Shown: positions 22,998-32,794, counted from the first letter of the stretch. The stretch: 64,000 bases of DNA from G963662905 sp963662905 (GCA_963662905.2 CAXXFD010000003.1:744001-808000); one strand, 5' to 3'. Made by a program: numbers and translations. The notes: generated from the letters alone by a model not told the origin.

Positions 22998-23161
22998 TAT
23001 AGAGGTCAGTAGATAAGTACATAGAATGATTTATGCTCGAGAATAAATAGATTTCTCCTCTACCGAAGCTTCGGCAGAGAAATCTATGTTACTCAATAAC
23101 AAATCATTATCGTTTTTATGATTTGCCAAAACTAATATGCACCTACATACTGACCTCTATA
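22998..23161. repeat. MITE-like palindromic element, 164 bp
   Basis: Perfect 14-bp terminal inverted repeats (TATAGAGGTCAGTA at 22998-23011 and its complement at 23148-23161) bound a sequence that is palindromic over most of its length. The centre is CCGAAG/CTTCGG (23063-23074), flanked by ATAGATTT/AAATCTAT (23047-23054/23080-23087) and by AATGATTT-type segments further out. The tetranucleotide AATA lies directly outside both ends (22994-22997 and 23162-23165), a possible target duplication. No transposase gene is present. Confidence 0.65.
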
Positions 23162-23305
23162 AATACATTAAGCGTTTGTGTCATATGCATCCCCCGGCTA
23201 AAATTATATATTATGCAACAGCACTAAACTGGAGGAAGAACCTGTTTGAGACATATCCGCATTTATATCCTCAAAATTCATTATTGAACCAAATTTATCC
23301 GCAAA

Positions 23306-23334
23306 TTTTCAAGCCCAACATTTGACTATCTTTG
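23306..23334 (+). promoter_or_regulatory. Promoter candidate for the metallophosphoesterase gene
   Basis: TATCTTTG at 23327-23334 matches the -7 box, with TTTT at 23306-23309 a weak -33 box 17 bp upstream. Transcription would begin near 23341, after the upstream Met at 23322, supporting the Met at 23364 as the start. Confidence 0.45.
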
Positions 23335-23363
23335 CCCATAAGATACGATCTAAACAAGATTTT

Positions 23364-26057
23364 ATGAAAAAGCTCATTTTATTGATATGCAGCCTGATGC
23401 CTTTATTCCTTTTTGCACAAATCTCCATTTACGACATTCAGTACACGACTGAAGCGGGCGACGGCACCTACCCTTCCCTGCTAAATGGCGAATACGTCAC
23501 TACGGGCGGTATTGTAACAGCAAATAATTTTAATGGTGGGCGCTATTTTATTTCCTCATCTGCCGGAGGTGCCTGGAACGGCATTTTCATTTATGATAAT
23601 ATGAACGCCCCGGAAATCGGCGACAGCATCATTATTAGTGGTGAAGTATATGAATATCAAGGCATGACAGAAATAAAAAACCTGACATCATTTGATGTGG
23701 TCAGTACATCCAATCCACTGCCTGCTGCTGCGATAATTTCCTGCGTACAGCTCCCGGATGAAGCCTGGGAAGGTGTTTTTGTTGAAATAAACAATTCCGC
23801 GACAAGCGAAGCTTATGATCAATTTGGAAACTGGATTGCAGATGACGGAAGTGGCCAATGTTTCGTGCGCAGCAGGATGTACGATATGATGGGCGAAAAC
23901 ATACCGCTTTTCACAGGATATCCGTTTAATTTTGTGCGCGGAATGGTTCATGATTATTATGGCCGCTGCCTCTTGCCACGTTTCCGCAGCGATCTTCAAA
24001 CTACCACAGAAGCTTTCATCATTTCAACAGAGGATAAAAGAATCGATCATCATGAAATATTTGGCCTGCCGGTTCAAATCAGTTTGATCGGGCAAAGTGC
24101 AAAAATCAATAGCTGGGAGCTGAATTTAATATATGATAATGGGATTTTTCAGTATGAAGGATATTCCGTTGCAGGCAGCATTTCCGAAGGAGGAAACATC
24201 AGCGATTACAGCACAGCAGGACAAATCCGGCTCAGATTTTCCGGTGATGCCCTTTGCAGCGATATCCAAAAACTTATTCAAATCCGTTTTTCCGCTTTGG
24301 GCAACGGTTCGACAGCGCTGCAATTCGATGCAGTAAAAATCAACGGGAACAGCATTCCATGGCATCAGGCCGGAATACTGGAAAGCGGCATTATTGATTG
24401 CGACAAGCCCAAAGCCGATACGTTAAGCACGGTTCAACGTCCGCTGATGGGCATCCCCAGTATTGTAAAACCTGGCCAACAGCTAGAAATCCAGTGTTTT
24501 GCGCCCGCGGGCACCACTTCCTGGGATGCGAAGCTTATGTTCCAGGATATTTTTATTGACCTCAACATCGTTAATCCGCAATACGATGCCCGGCTTCAAA
24601 AATGGACGATGCAGGCTACAATTCCCGAAACAAATTACACCGAACTCTACGACCTTATTGTAATGGCTTCAGGAGGCATTGCGGATACGGTGGCCAATTC
24701 CGTAAAGATTATCGATGAATACAAAAAACAGTACTATTTCATCCATATTACAGATACGCATCTGCCCGGCCATACTTTTTGGGGCGATCCCGGCTATGAA
24801 AACGATGATACAGAAATGGACAACCTCCGCGAAGTGATCAAAGACATCAACCTGCTCAATCCGGAATTTGTACTTTTTACAGGCGATGTGCTCAATGAAG
24901 GCGAAATGGAAGATTTTGAATGCCTGCGTCATCACACGAAAGTGGTCAAATTACTGGAAACCTTTGAAGTACCCGTTTACATCGTACCGGGAAATCACGA
25001 TTTGGGCGGCTGGGAAAGCACCCCACCGGAGCAGGGAACATCGCGCAGGGAATGGTGGCGCTTTTTCGGTCAAAGACAGCCGCAAATCCCACCCATTGAG
25101 GAAGAATACTATGTAAATGACTACAGTTTCGACTATGGAAACGTGCATTTTACAGGCATGGAAGCTTCCGATAATTACGATGGCTACCTATACGGAATCT
25201 ATGGAGAAAAAGGCTTTATTCCGCAGCAAATGGAATGGCTGGAAAATGATCTCGCAGCAGCCGGAAACAAAACCAAAGTCCTTTTCTACCATTATGATTT
25301 CAATAATCAGATCGACCTCAATGCACTGGGCATCGATATGACGCTTTGGGGACATACGCACAGCGATACCGATGATTTCTCGCAGCCCTATAATATCGGC
25401 ACCAATAATATTTGTGATGATGAAGAAGCCTATCGGGTAATCCGTGTCAACGGTAGCGAACTTAGGCCGGAAAACACAGTTTATACCCGCGGGTTCGAGC
25501 AAAACCTGAGCATCAGCTTCAGCGCGGAAAACAATGGCAGCCACAACAGTATTTCAGCAACAATTATCAATAAGCACAATCAGGATTTTAATCATGCACT
25601 GGTGAAATTTATCATGCCGGCAGGCGATGATGCTTATACAGTTCAGGGCGGACAACTGCAGCAAATTGTAAAATCTGAGGGCAAAAATATTTGCTATGTG
25701 ACCTTAAATTTAAAGGCTCAAAGCGAACAAAGCATCAGCATCAATATTGTCGGTGCAAGTGCCATTGAACGCCTGGCTGCGGCAGGAATCCTGAATCAGG
25801 TTTTCCCAAATCCATTCAATGAAAATATTCGCTTTGATTTTGAATGCACGCAAGCAGCACAAGTGCAACTGCAAATTTGCGACTTACAAGGACGAATAAT
25901 CCACAGTTTAGTTAACCGGCAGCTTTTGGCAGGGCAACACTCCATCCATTGGGACGGGCGCAACCCTCTGGGACAAAAAATCAATGCGGGTGTTTATTTC
26001 TGCAAGCTGATGATAAACGGGAAACAGATTGCATCGCGCAAGCTTATAAAAATGTAA
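23364..26057 (+). CDS. T9SS-exported calcineurin-like metallophosphoesterase
   Basis: The 897-residue protein has a signal peptide (MKKLILLICSLMPLFLFAQ). An N-terminal beta domain (about 20-215, with GGIVTANNFNGGRYF and GDSIIISGEVYEYQG) resembles the OB-fold-like domain of secreted nucleases. A cohesin/dockerin-like beta domain (about 220-330) follows. The phosphoesterase core (about 455-690) carries IHITDTHLPGH, FVLFTGDVLNEG, VPGNHDLGGW and LWGHTHSDTDD, giving the full set of metal ligands. The C-terminus (about 805-897) is a T9SS type A sorting domain (VFPNPFNENIRF, AGVYFCKLMINGK). The substrate is unknown; extracellular phosphate esters are likely. Confidence 0.85.
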   Translation: MKKLILLICSLMPLFLFAQISIYDIQYTTEAGDGTYPSLLNGEYVTTGGIVTANNFNGGRYFISSSAGGAWNGIFIYDNMNAPEIGDSIIISGEVYEYQGMTEIKNLTSFDVVSTSNPLPAAAIISCVQLPDEAWEGVFVEINNSATSEAYDQFGNWIADDGSGQCFVRSRMYDMMGENIPLFTGYPFNFVRGMVHDYYGRCLLPRFRSDLQTTTEAFIISTEDKRIDHHEIFGLPVQISLIGQSAKINSWELNLIYDNGIFQYEGYSVAGSISEGGNISDYSTAGQIRLRFSGDALCSDIQKLIQIRFSALGNGSTALQFDAVKINGNSIPWHQAGILESGIIDCDKPKADTLSTVQRPLMGIPSIVKPGQQLEIQCFAPAGTTSWDAKLMFQDIFIDLNIVNPQYDARLQKWTMQATIPETNYTELYDLIVMASGGIADTVANSVKIIDEYKKQYYFIHITDTHLPGHTFWGDPGYENDDTEMDNLREVIKDINLLNPEFVLFTGDVLNEGEMEDFECLRHHTKVVKLLETFEVPVYIVPGNHDLGGWESTPPEQGTSRREWWRFFGQRQPQIPPIEEEYYVNDYSFDYGNVHFTGMEASDNYDGYLYGIYGEKGFIPQQMEWLENDLAAAGNKTKVLFYHYDFNNQIDLNALGIDMTLWGHTHSDTDDFSQPYNIGTNNICDDEEAYRVIRVNGSELRPENTVYTRGFEQNLSISFSAENNGSHNSISATIINKHNQDFNHALVKFIMPAGDDAYTVQGGQLQQIVKSEGKNICYVTLNLKAQSEQSISINIVGASAIERLAAAGILNQVFPNPFNENIRFDFECTQAAQVQLQICDLQGRIIHSLVNRQLLAGQHSIHWDGRNPLGQKINAGVYFCKLMINGKQIASRKLIKM

Positions 26058-26468
26058 TTCAACATATTTATAGGCTTGACATTTTTTATCTATCCCAAAA
26101 ATCACTTTTCTCGACGCTTAAAATTTTTAATTTACTGTCAAAAAAATATTTGTCGGTAATTACCCGAATCATTCACCCCAATAGTTTATACAACAATTCC
26201 CCTGAAGCGCTTTACTTCCTTGTGTTTTACTATGTTTATCAGGTGTTGCCCTGCACAGGTAACGCGCAAAACTGTGCAAAACCCAAAAACGAACGACCTT
26301 TTTATCGAGCAAAGTGAGACAAACACAGCTCCCCGTCTCCGTGTCAAAAACCCTACGAGCAAACAAAAAGCCTTACGAATCAAAAAATTTACAGCATCTT
26401 TATCCATAAATTTCTTATATTCGTTACCGATTTCGCACGCTCTCCAAAACAGATCAAAAAAAATTACA
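26058..26468 (+). other. Intergenic region upstream of the TPR/HTH gene
   Basis: This 410-bp AT-rich gap has an open frame upstream of and in phase with the next gene (from 26220), but its residues show no protein-like pattern and precede the signal peptide. No hairpin or perfect promoter is seen. Confidence 0.4.
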
Positions 26469-28319
26469 ATGAACTTAGTAAACTCGTGTCTGCTCTGCTT
26501 TTTCTTTTCCATATGCTTCATTGCCAATGCTTCGGATCACACCGACAAAAGGCAATCGGCCTTCAAAAATGAAAAAACCATCCAAAACCTATTGTCCCTT
26601 GCCGATTCAATAAGCAACAACTATCCCGACAGTAGCTTGAAGCTTGCTCTCTCTGCCCTGCAATTGGCCGACAGTCTCGCACTGCCATCCTTAGCAGCAA
26701 AAGCAAATAATATAGCAGGAACTATTTTAGTCAAAAGAAACCAATTTTCAAAAGGCAAAGCATATCTCACTAATTCATTAGCATATGCACAAAAAAACGA
26801 TGATTATAAGCTTGAAGTAAAAAACTTAATCTGTCTGGCAGAAGTTTATAGAGACAAAAAACAAAACGATAGTGCCCGTACCCTTATTGAGCATGCAAAG
26901 GAAGTTGCCCTGAAGTACAACTATAAAAACGCTCTGGCCAACCTCTACAACAGCCTTGCAAATATCTCAACTGATGAAGGAAAGATTGAGCAAGCTATTA
27001 CCGAATACATCAAAGCAGCAGAACTCTTTCAGGAGCAGGATTATCCTACTGCTTTGGCCACTGTTTACAGTAATATTGGCTTGAAATACAAACTTTTAAA
27101 AAACTATCCCGATGCTATTAGCTATATTATGCAGGCCATTGAAATCAATAAAAAAGAAAACTTCCTCTCCGGCTTGCAAAACAACTACAACCAGCTGGGC
27201 ATAATTTATGCAGATATCCATTCCTATGAAAAAGCCAGGCATTATTATGGGCTCGCTCTTGATATTGCGCAAAAAGCAGGAGATGAATACAGCATGGCCA
27301 AAGTATTCCTTAATCAGGCTAACTTACTGAAAAAGATGAAAATTTTTGATACAGCCGAATTATATTTTGACAGCGCCAATTTCTATTGCAAAAAAAACAA
27401 TATCATCTTTGGCCTTGCCCTCACCGAAATGAACATGGGCTTTTTCTTTAATGAAACCGGCCAAAGCAAAAAAGCCTTAAACAAACTCCGGGAAATACAA
27501 AACACCATAACAGGCTTTAATATTCCCGACCTTCAGGCGGCTTTTTATTCCGGTTTGAGCAATACTTTTAAAAACCTCAAGAGATATGATTCTGCTTTAT
27601 ATTATTATGAGCTTTATACTGAGCTTAACGACAGCATTGCCGGGCTGGAAACCCAAAACACGGTATTGGAGCTCGAAAGAAAATACCAATCCGAACGCAA
27701 AGCGCGTGAAATTGCCGAATTAGAAGAATCGCTCCTGGCTGAAAAGCTGTGCAACAAAGCCTTTTTGGCAGGATTGATTTTGGCAGGAATTTTAATTACA
27801 CTTTTATCATTATTGATTTTTGCTCGCCGTCGTGCAAACAAACTGGCAAAAAAACTGGCACAACAGGAATACCGGGAACTGGAAAACACTATGGAACTCA
27901 GAAACCAGGAACTGCTCAGCAAAGCACTGATGGTCTCCAACCTCAACGAGCAGCTCGACAGGATCCACAAGCATGTAAAACAAATAAAACCCGAGCTCAG
28001 CAAAAAAAACGCCAATAAGCTCGATGTACTGATGCAGGATCTCGAAGTAAACCTGCCCGAGCATGCATGGAATGAATTTGAAACCTGGTTCGATAAAGTC
28101 CATCAGGGATTTTTCCAGCAATTGATGCTAAAATACCCCGAACTCTCTCCAACCGAAATGAAAGTTTGCAGCCTGCTGCGCCTTAATATGGCCACAAAAG
28201 ACATCGCCCTGCTCACCAACCGAAGCAGCGGAACCGTCGATAATATCCGATACCACATCCGCAAAAAAATGGATCTGAGCTCAGACGACAATCTTACCGC
28301 AATACTGCTGAACCTCTAA
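26469..28319 (+). CDS. TPR-repeat membrane protein with C-terminal LuxR-like HTH
   Basis: The start is taken at 26469, which gives a clean signal peptide (MNLVNSCLLCFFFSICFIANA); an in-frame extension to 26220 lacks one. The 616-residue protein has about eight TPR units (about 40-385, for example ALATVYSNIGLKYKLLKNY), a short coiled coil, one membrane helix (about 435-455, FLAGLILAGILITLLSLLIF) and a second coiled coil (RELENTMELRNQELLSKAL). The C-terminal helix-turn-helix has LSPTEMKVCSLLRLNMATKD and SSGTVDNIRYHIRKK. This topology places sensing TPRs outside and a DNA-binding domain inside. It is a known Bacteroidota one-component layout; the ligand is unknown. Confidence 0.82.
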   Translation: MNLVNSCLLCFFFSICFIANASDHTDKRQSAFKNEKTIQNLLSLADSISNNYPDSSLKLALSALQLADSLALPSLAAKANNIAGTILVKRNQFSKGKAYLTNSLAYAQKNDDYKLEVKNLICLAEVYRDKKQNDSARTLIEHAKEVALKYNYKNALANLYNSLANISTDEGKIEQAITEYIKAAELFQEQDYPTALATVYSNIGLKYKLLKNYPDAISYIMQAIEINKKENFLSGLQNNYNQLGIIYADIHSYEKARHYYGLALDIAQKAGDEYSMAKVFLNQANLLKKMKIFDTAELYFDSANFYCKKNNIIFGLALTEMNMGFFFNETGQSKKALNKLREIQNTITGFNIPDLQAAFYSGLSNTFKNLKRYDSALYYYELYTELNDSIAGLETQNTVLELERKYQSERKAREIAELEESLLAEKLCNKAFLAGLILAGILITLLSLLIFARRRANKLAKKLAQQEYRELENTMELRNQELLSKALMVSNLNEQLDRIHKHVKQIKPELSKKNANKLDVLMQDLEVNLPEHAWNEFETWFDKVHQGFFQQLMLKYPELSPTEMKVCSLLRLNMATKDIALLTNRSSGTVDNIRYHIRKKMDLSSDDNLTAILLNL

Positions 28320-28483
28320 TAAATACCTTAGATGATGCGCATTTCATATTTGTTCTGCTTAAAATATCTTTCTTCAGGCCAAACAGACTTTTCTTCGGGA
28401 GAAACATTTGCGTTTTAATTTGCCCTTTCCAGAGGCCAGATGATCTATTTGACATCAGCTCCCAGGCCTTGCCTGCGGTTGAA

Positions 28484-28512
28484 ACAAGCTGTCCTTCCAG
28501 GACACAGCTTGT
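28484..28512 (+). terminator. Hairpin downstream of the TPR/HTH gene
   Basis: ACAAGCTGTCCT pairs with AGGACACAGCTTGT with a 2-base bulge, followed by ATATTATTTTTAT. It is 165 bp after the stop. Confidence 0.5.
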
Positions 28513-28776
28513 ATATTATTTTTATAGTCTAAGATATTTTTTCAAACAGGAAAAAACTGTTCGTTTTACAAAATATATTCAAGGCTGAAAGTTTTGCGTA
28601 ATGCAGCACGGGGCAGCAACCCGGGTCTGAAGGCAAATAATATACATTGACGCGCTGAGAAGGCATATTAATCCGGTCTTCCGGTTATCTATCAACAAAA
28701 TAGCTTAACCGCATTGTAATAGCGACAGCTCGTTTAATGAATTAAATAAGATAGACCAAAAAATTCCATGTATATA

Positions 28777-28800
28777 AAAACCAGCCCGAAAGCTGGTTTT
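28777..28800 (-). terminator. Terminator after the DHOD-like gene
   Basis: AAAACCAGC and GCTGGTTTT pair around CCGAAA, just beyond the 28823 stop on the minus strand, with U-rich flank in that direction. Confidence 0.75.
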
Positions 28801-28822
28801 CAAAAAATATTTCGTAAAATCA

Positions 28823-29809
28823 TTATTCAATTCCGGCAAAATGCTTCATGAACTGTACGCGTTCATAAGCTGCCGGGTTATCGGCATTTTTAAGGCTGAG
28901 TTTGCCAATAAAATCTTCGGTTTTCTCAAAGCCTTTTGATTCCATCCAATTACGGATTTCTTCATTCATTTTTGAAATAATGCCAAAGCCTTCTTTATAA
29001 AGCACACTGGCAAGCTGCACGCTTTTGGCTCCGGCAAGCAGTTGCTTGATGACTGCTTCTGAGCTATGATTACCTGTTGATGCCGATAAATCGCAATGTA
29101 CTTTATCGGAAAGCATGGCGATCCAGCGCAGTGAAATGCCAATATCTTCGGCTTTGCTGAATACAAATCCAGGGCTTATTTCCATTTTGTCGATGTCGAT
29201 ATCCGGTGAGAAGAAACGGTTAAAAAGAACCAGGCCACTGATCCCTGTCCAGCTGAGCTGCATGGCAGTTTTGGCCAGGCTACTGAAATAATAGCTGATT
29301 TTAAGGGAAATGGGAATACTAACAAACTTTTTAACTTCCTGAACGATATTAAAATACACGTTTTCGTTTTCCTGTCCGGTATTTTCCTGATTGGAAGGCA
29401 GCACAAAAACATTGAGCTCAATGGCATCGGCGCCTGCATCCTGCAATCTTTTGGAGAAGCTGATCCATTCCGTGCTGCTGATACAGTTCACAGAAGCAAT
29501 TACAGGGATATCAATTTTTTTCTTGGCCTCACTGATCAGGTTGAGATAATGTTCCAGACTTTGCTCCTGAGTATAATGGCTGATATAGTCATAAGCCTCC
29601 GGATAAACTGAATTTGAAGTATCTGCAGCGAGGGCCCGGCTGATTTCGTGCTTGATCTGCTCTTCAAAAACAGATTTTAACACAACAGCACCGGCGCCTT
29701 GCCGGGCTATTTCGATCAGGTTATCCAATGAGTTTGTCAGTCCGGAACTTCCGGCGATAATGGGGCTTTTTAACTTTAAACCCATGTAAGTAGTGCTGAT
29801 GTCAATCAT
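28823..29809 (-). CDS. Dihydroorotate dehydrogenase-like flavoprotein
   Basis: The 328-residue protein is a TIM barrel of the DHOD/PreA-like class: MIDISTTYMGLKLKSPIIAG at the N-terminus, QGAGAVVLKSVFEEQI near 45, VIASVNCISSTEWISF near 115, LKISYYFSSLA near 175 and LSASTGNHSSEAVIKQLLAG near 245, consistent with an FMN-binding site. Family members lacking the normal catalytic and partner-subunit features are annotated only as DHOD-like, and the substrate is not clear. A promoter at 29843-29873 would start the transcript near 29836, so the upstream in-frame Met at 29845 is excluded and 29809 matches the family N-terminus. Confidence 0.85.
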   Translation of the reverse strand: MIDISTTYMGLKLKSPIIAGSSGLTNSLDNLIEIARQGAGAVVLKSVFEEQIKHEISRALAADTSNSVYPEAYDYISHYTQEQSLEHYLNLISEAKKKIDIPVIASVNCISSTEWISFSKRLQDAGADAIELNVFVLPSNQENTGQENENVYFNIVQEVKKFVSIPISLKISYYFSSLAKTAMQLSWTGISGLVLFNRFFSPDIDIDKMEISPGFVFSKAEDIGISLRWIAMLSDKVHCDLSASTGNHSSEAVIKQLLAGAKSVQLASVLYKEGFGIISKMNEEIRNWMESKGFEKTEDFIGKLSLKNADNPAAYERVQFMKHFAGIE

Positions 29810-29842
29810 AAGCTTTTGTGGTTTACGCATCATTAAGCGAAA

Positions 29843-29873
29843 CAAATTTAGGGAATTAATTGAATGAAACGAA
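29843..29873 (-). promoter_or_regulatory. Promoter for the DHOD-like gene
   Basis: Read on the minus strand, TTCG (29873-29870), 19 bp, then TAAATTTG (29850-29843) fit the -33/-7 pattern with one mismatch in the -33 box. Confidence 0.5.
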
Positions 29874-29890
29874 TCTAAATTAATCGTTCA

Positions 29891-31300
29891 TTAATAGCTC
29901 AGGGCTCGCAACACATAAGCTTTCTCATCGGCAACAACTTTCAACGCCTCTTGTATTTCCGGATCGTTTTTTATTTCAAGTATTAAAGCTTCTTTTTCAG
30001 AATTGTTGAGCCTGAAGAAAGCTGTTTCAAGCCGTTTGCGGTAAATTTCTTCCAATTTTGGGTTCATTTCAAAAGAAACTCCATGATTCCAGGCCAGCTC
30101 AGGCAAGAGTGCCAGCATGGCGTTCCAGTCCGCCCATTTGGGCTTTTCCTTCGGGATTTTTTTATAATAATGAAGCACACATTCTTCGAACAGGGCATTT
30201 TTTTTCATGATTTCCAATGAATTAAAATAAGCTGGACAATCGAAAAGGACATCTGGCGCCACACCGCCCCTACCCTGATCAAAGGATGTCAATGCAGACC
30301 TGAAACTTTTCTGAATGCTTTTCCCTGAAGGCCGGATATATTCACCTATTGTCAAATACAAATAGCCATAAGGTGCCAGGGAAAAAGGGTACTGAACCAG
30401 CCCTTTCCCAAAGCTTCGCCGGCCAAATACCAGAGCCCTTTTTTGATCCTGCATGGCTGCGGCAAAAACTTCAGCTGCCGAAGCAGTCAGGCTGTCGGTA
30501 AGGAGTAAAACCCGTCCTTTAGGAAAAACAGGATCTGTTTCCGAGTAAAATTGCCTGATAAGCGAATCGTGTTTTTTGATTTTGCAGATCAACCTGCCTT
30601 TGGGCAAAAAAAGATCGCAGCATTCGGCAGCCGTTTCGACCAAACCGCCCGGGTTGCCCCTCAGGTCAATGATGAGCTGGTCGATTTTCCGGGACTGAAT
30701 ATCCCTGAGTTTATTGCCAAGTTCATTAGCTGTTTTGGCCGTAAAAAATTTAATGCGAAAATAAGCTGTAAGCCCTTCCGGGAAAAAAGGCCCGGAAACA
30801 GTATGCACCAGATTTTTCGTACGGGCACAAGCTACTATCTGGTTTTCACCGGTTTGGGAATTGATGATTTGCAAAATGCATGCTTTGGAACCCGGGGCAT
30901 AGAAAAGCAAATCCATATCTTCCCTTGCTTTCGGTTTTTGCCCGTCAATGGCCAGAATCCAGCTTCCTGCCGGCACATCATCCAATCCGGATTGAAGCAC
31001 AAAAAGGCTGTCGCGGATAAATATGCAATCCAGATCCAAACCATAAAAAGACGAGCGTAGCACTGAAATTTTTTGCTGATGAAGGCTGTCCGGTAAAAAA
31101 TCAGAATACGGATCCATAGCTGAAAGGAGCTGATTTAAAACTACCCGGGGCAATGCCGAAGTATCAATACTTTGAAAATACTGCTGCCTGATCAAATCCA
31201 TGGAACGGCCAAACCAGCCAAACTCCTGCGCCCAAATTTTATTGCCTGTACAAACAAAGGCAATTAACACAAATATATATGGAATAAGGATTTTTCGCAT
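29891..31300 (-). CDS. S41 family C-terminal-processing-type peptidase
   Basis: The 469-residue protein has a signal peptide (MRKILIPYIFVLIAFVC). A PDZ-like segment (about 90-170, with VPAGSWILAIDGQKP) precedes the S41 core: LIIDLRGNPGGLVETAAEC, LLTDSLTASAAEVFAAAMQD (catalytic Ser) and FGRRSFGKGLVQYPF (catalytic Lys). A C-terminal helical region follows. It should be a periplasmic Ser/Lys protease; targets are unknown. The start at 31300 is preferred to the longer frame at 31345, because that Met lies within a -7 promoter box (31343-31350). Confidence 0.88.
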   Translation of the reverse strand: MRKILIPYIFVLIAFVCTGNKIWAQEFGWFGRSMDLIRQQYFQSIDTSALPRVVLNQLLSAMDPYSDFLPDSLHQQKISVLRSSFYGLDLDCIFIRDSLFVLQSGLDDVPAGSWILAIDGQKPKAREDMDLLFYAPGSKACILQIINSQTGENQIVACARTKNLVHTVSGPFFPEGLTAYFRIKFFTAKTANELGNKLRDIQSRKIDQLIIDLRGNPGGLVETAAECCDLFLPKGRLICKIKKHDSLIRQFYSETDPVFPKGRVLLLTDSLTASAAEVFAAAMQDQKRALVFGRRSFGKGLVQYPFSLAPYGYLYLTIGEYIRPSGKSIQKSFRSALTSFDQGRGGVAPDVLFDCPAYFNSLEIMKKNALFEECVLHYYKKIPKEKPKWADWNAMLALLPELAWNHGVSFEMNPKLEEIYRKRLETAFFRLNNSEKEALILEIKNDPEIQEALKVVADEKAYVLRALSY

Positions 31301-31342
31301 GAGTCCCATTTTTGGCTGATTAATGGTTTCGCTGATAAAACA

Positions 31343-31373
31343 CAAATTTATAAAAACCGCTGAAATGAAAAAA
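31343..31373 (-). promoter_or_regulatory. Promoter for the S41 peptidase gene
   Basis: On the minus strand TAAATTTG lies at 31350-31343, with a T-rich -33 region 19 bp upstream, which is also the T-run of the preceding terminator. Confidence 0.45.
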
Positions 31374-31394
31374 GGCCGAAAAAAATCTCCGGCC
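31368..31394 (-). terminator. Terminator after the alpha-amylase gene
   Basis: On the minus strand GGCCG (31394-31390) and CGGCC (31378-31374) form a stem followed by TTTTTT (31373-31368), 18 bp after the amylase stop. Confidence 0.75.
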
Positions 31395-31411
31395 CCTTAT
31401 CAATTTTAGTG

Positions 31412-32794
31412 TCACTTCTTTCTTAAAATGAGATACCCATATGGCGGCAGATCAATGGCAGTTGCAGCATCAATGTTGATGCCGTTTCCATCCATCAGAT
31501 TTTCATAAGCGGCATTAAAAGCCTTATCTTTAATCATAAACGATACATCCTGATTGCTGAAATTAAAAAATGCGAGGATAGAGTTCCCATCTTTTGTACG
31601 TTCAAAAGCGAGGACTTCGTCCGGCTGGTTTACCGGGACAAACTCCATGGTTCCGCCATAAGCGCCATTGGCCAAAGCAGGGTTTTCCTTTTTGATTTGT
31701 GCCAGCTTTTTATAAACGCTTGTAATTTCATGATCATTCCATTCTATCGGATCTTTTTCAAAAAACTCCAGGCGCTTTGCATTGCCCACTTCCTGACCGG
31801 AGTAGATCAGTGGCATACCGGGCGCAATAAAAGTTAAAGCACCGTAAGTTTCGTAGGCATCGCCATAGCGTTCAAAAACAGTTCCGTTCCATGAATTTTC
31901 ATCATGATTTGTTGTAAAATTCATTTTGAAGGCACGCTTTTCTCCAAGGTTTTTCTGCTTTTCGAAATAGTTACGGATGGAGTCAAGGTTCTGCTCTCCG
32001 GCAGCATTTTGGTTCATGATGTGCATCAGGTTCCAGGCATAATCGGCATCAAAAGCTTTTTCGACCAGATCAGCTTGTTCGGCTTCTGCCAGCATAAAAA
32101 CGGGCTTGATGCTTTCGAGGCTGTCGCGTGCGGCTTCCCAGAAATCGGTAGGAACCATTCCGGCCACATCACAACGGAATCCATCGATATTCATATCATC
32201 CACCCAGTACATCAGTGCCTGAATCATATAATCGCGCAACGCCTGCTGATCATAGTCAAGCTCTGCAACATCGGACCAACCAAAAGGAGCAATCATATCG
32301 CCAAGACTGTCTTTGGTGTACCATTCGGGATGATCTTCAATCATTTTATTGTCCCAGGCCGTATGATTGGCGACCCAATCAATGATAACATACATGCCGA
32401 GTTTATGCGCTTCATCTACCAGTTGTTTAAAATCTTCTTTAGTGCCGAATTCGGGGTTTACATCGAGATAATCACGCACGGAATAATAACTTCCAAGCGT
32501 GCCTTTCCGGTTTTTCTCTCCGATGGGATGTACCGGCATCAGCCAGAGGATATCCACGCCAAGTTCTTTGAGGCGGGGCATTTCCTTAATAAAAGCCTGG
32601 ATACTTCCTTCATCGGAATACTGTCGCAGGTTCACTTCATAAATTACACTGTTGCGGGCCCAATCTGGCGGTGCGGTTAAAACTGTTTCAGTATCTCCAC
32701 TGTTCTCTGTCCTGGCACTTTGGTTGCAGGCAGCAAAAACTGCCAGAAGCATTACCAAAATTGCGCTCATCCTGAATTGATAGTTTTTAAACAT
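31412..32794 (-). CDS. Alpha-amylase family glycoside hydrolase (GH13), lipoprotein
   Basis: The 460-residue protein has a lipoprotein signal with lipobox VFAAC. The GH13 barrel follows, with VIYEVNLRQYSDEGSIQAF, LWLMPVHPIGE, VIIDWVANHTAWDN, DGFRCDVAGMVP (nucleophile Asp), MLAEAEQADL (acid/base Glu) and NFTTNHDENSWNG (third Asp), and a C-terminal beta domain ends in PPYGYLILRKK. It should cut alpha-1,4-glucans or maltodextrins at the envelope. The Met at 32794 is preferred to 32827 because it gives a normal-length signal. It lies 46 bp downstream of the sugar transporter gene on the same strand and probably shares its promoter. Confidence 0.9.
   Translation of the reverse strand: MFKNYQFRMSAILVMLLAVFAACNQSARTENSGDTETVLTAPPDWARNSVIYEVNLRQYSDEGSIQAFIKEMPRLKELGVDILWLMPVHPIGEKNRKGTLGSYYSVRDYLDVNPEFGTKEDFKQLVDEAHKLGMYVIIDWVANHTAWDNKMIEDHPEWYTKDSLGDMIAPFGWSDVAELDYDQQALRDYMIQALMYWVDDMNIDGFRCDVAGMVPTDFWEAARDSLESIKPVFMLAEAEQADLVEKAFDADYAWNLMHIMNQNAAGEQNLDSIRNYFEKQKNLGEKRAFKMNFTTNHDENSWNGTVFERYGDAYETYGALTFIAPGMPLIYSGQEVGNAKRLEFFEKDPIEWNDHEITSVYKKLAQIKKENPALANGAYGGTMEFVPVNQPDEVLAFERTKDGNSILAFFNFSNQDVSFMIKDKAFNAAYENLMDGNGINIDAATAIDLPPYGYLILRKK

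Larger units (their letters stand above)
28320..28822. other. Intergenic region between convergent genes
   Basis: This 500-bp gap separates the convergent TPR/HTH and DHOD-like genes. It holds two hairpins, listed separately, and otherwise no gene-like frame. Confidence 0.5.

Noticed and set aside
26220..26468. N-terminal extension of the TPR/HTH protein
   Set aside because: It would put about 83 non-conserved, low-quality residues before a clear signal peptide.
31904..32680. 258-codon plus-strand frame
   Set aside because: It is antisense to the alpha-amylase gene.
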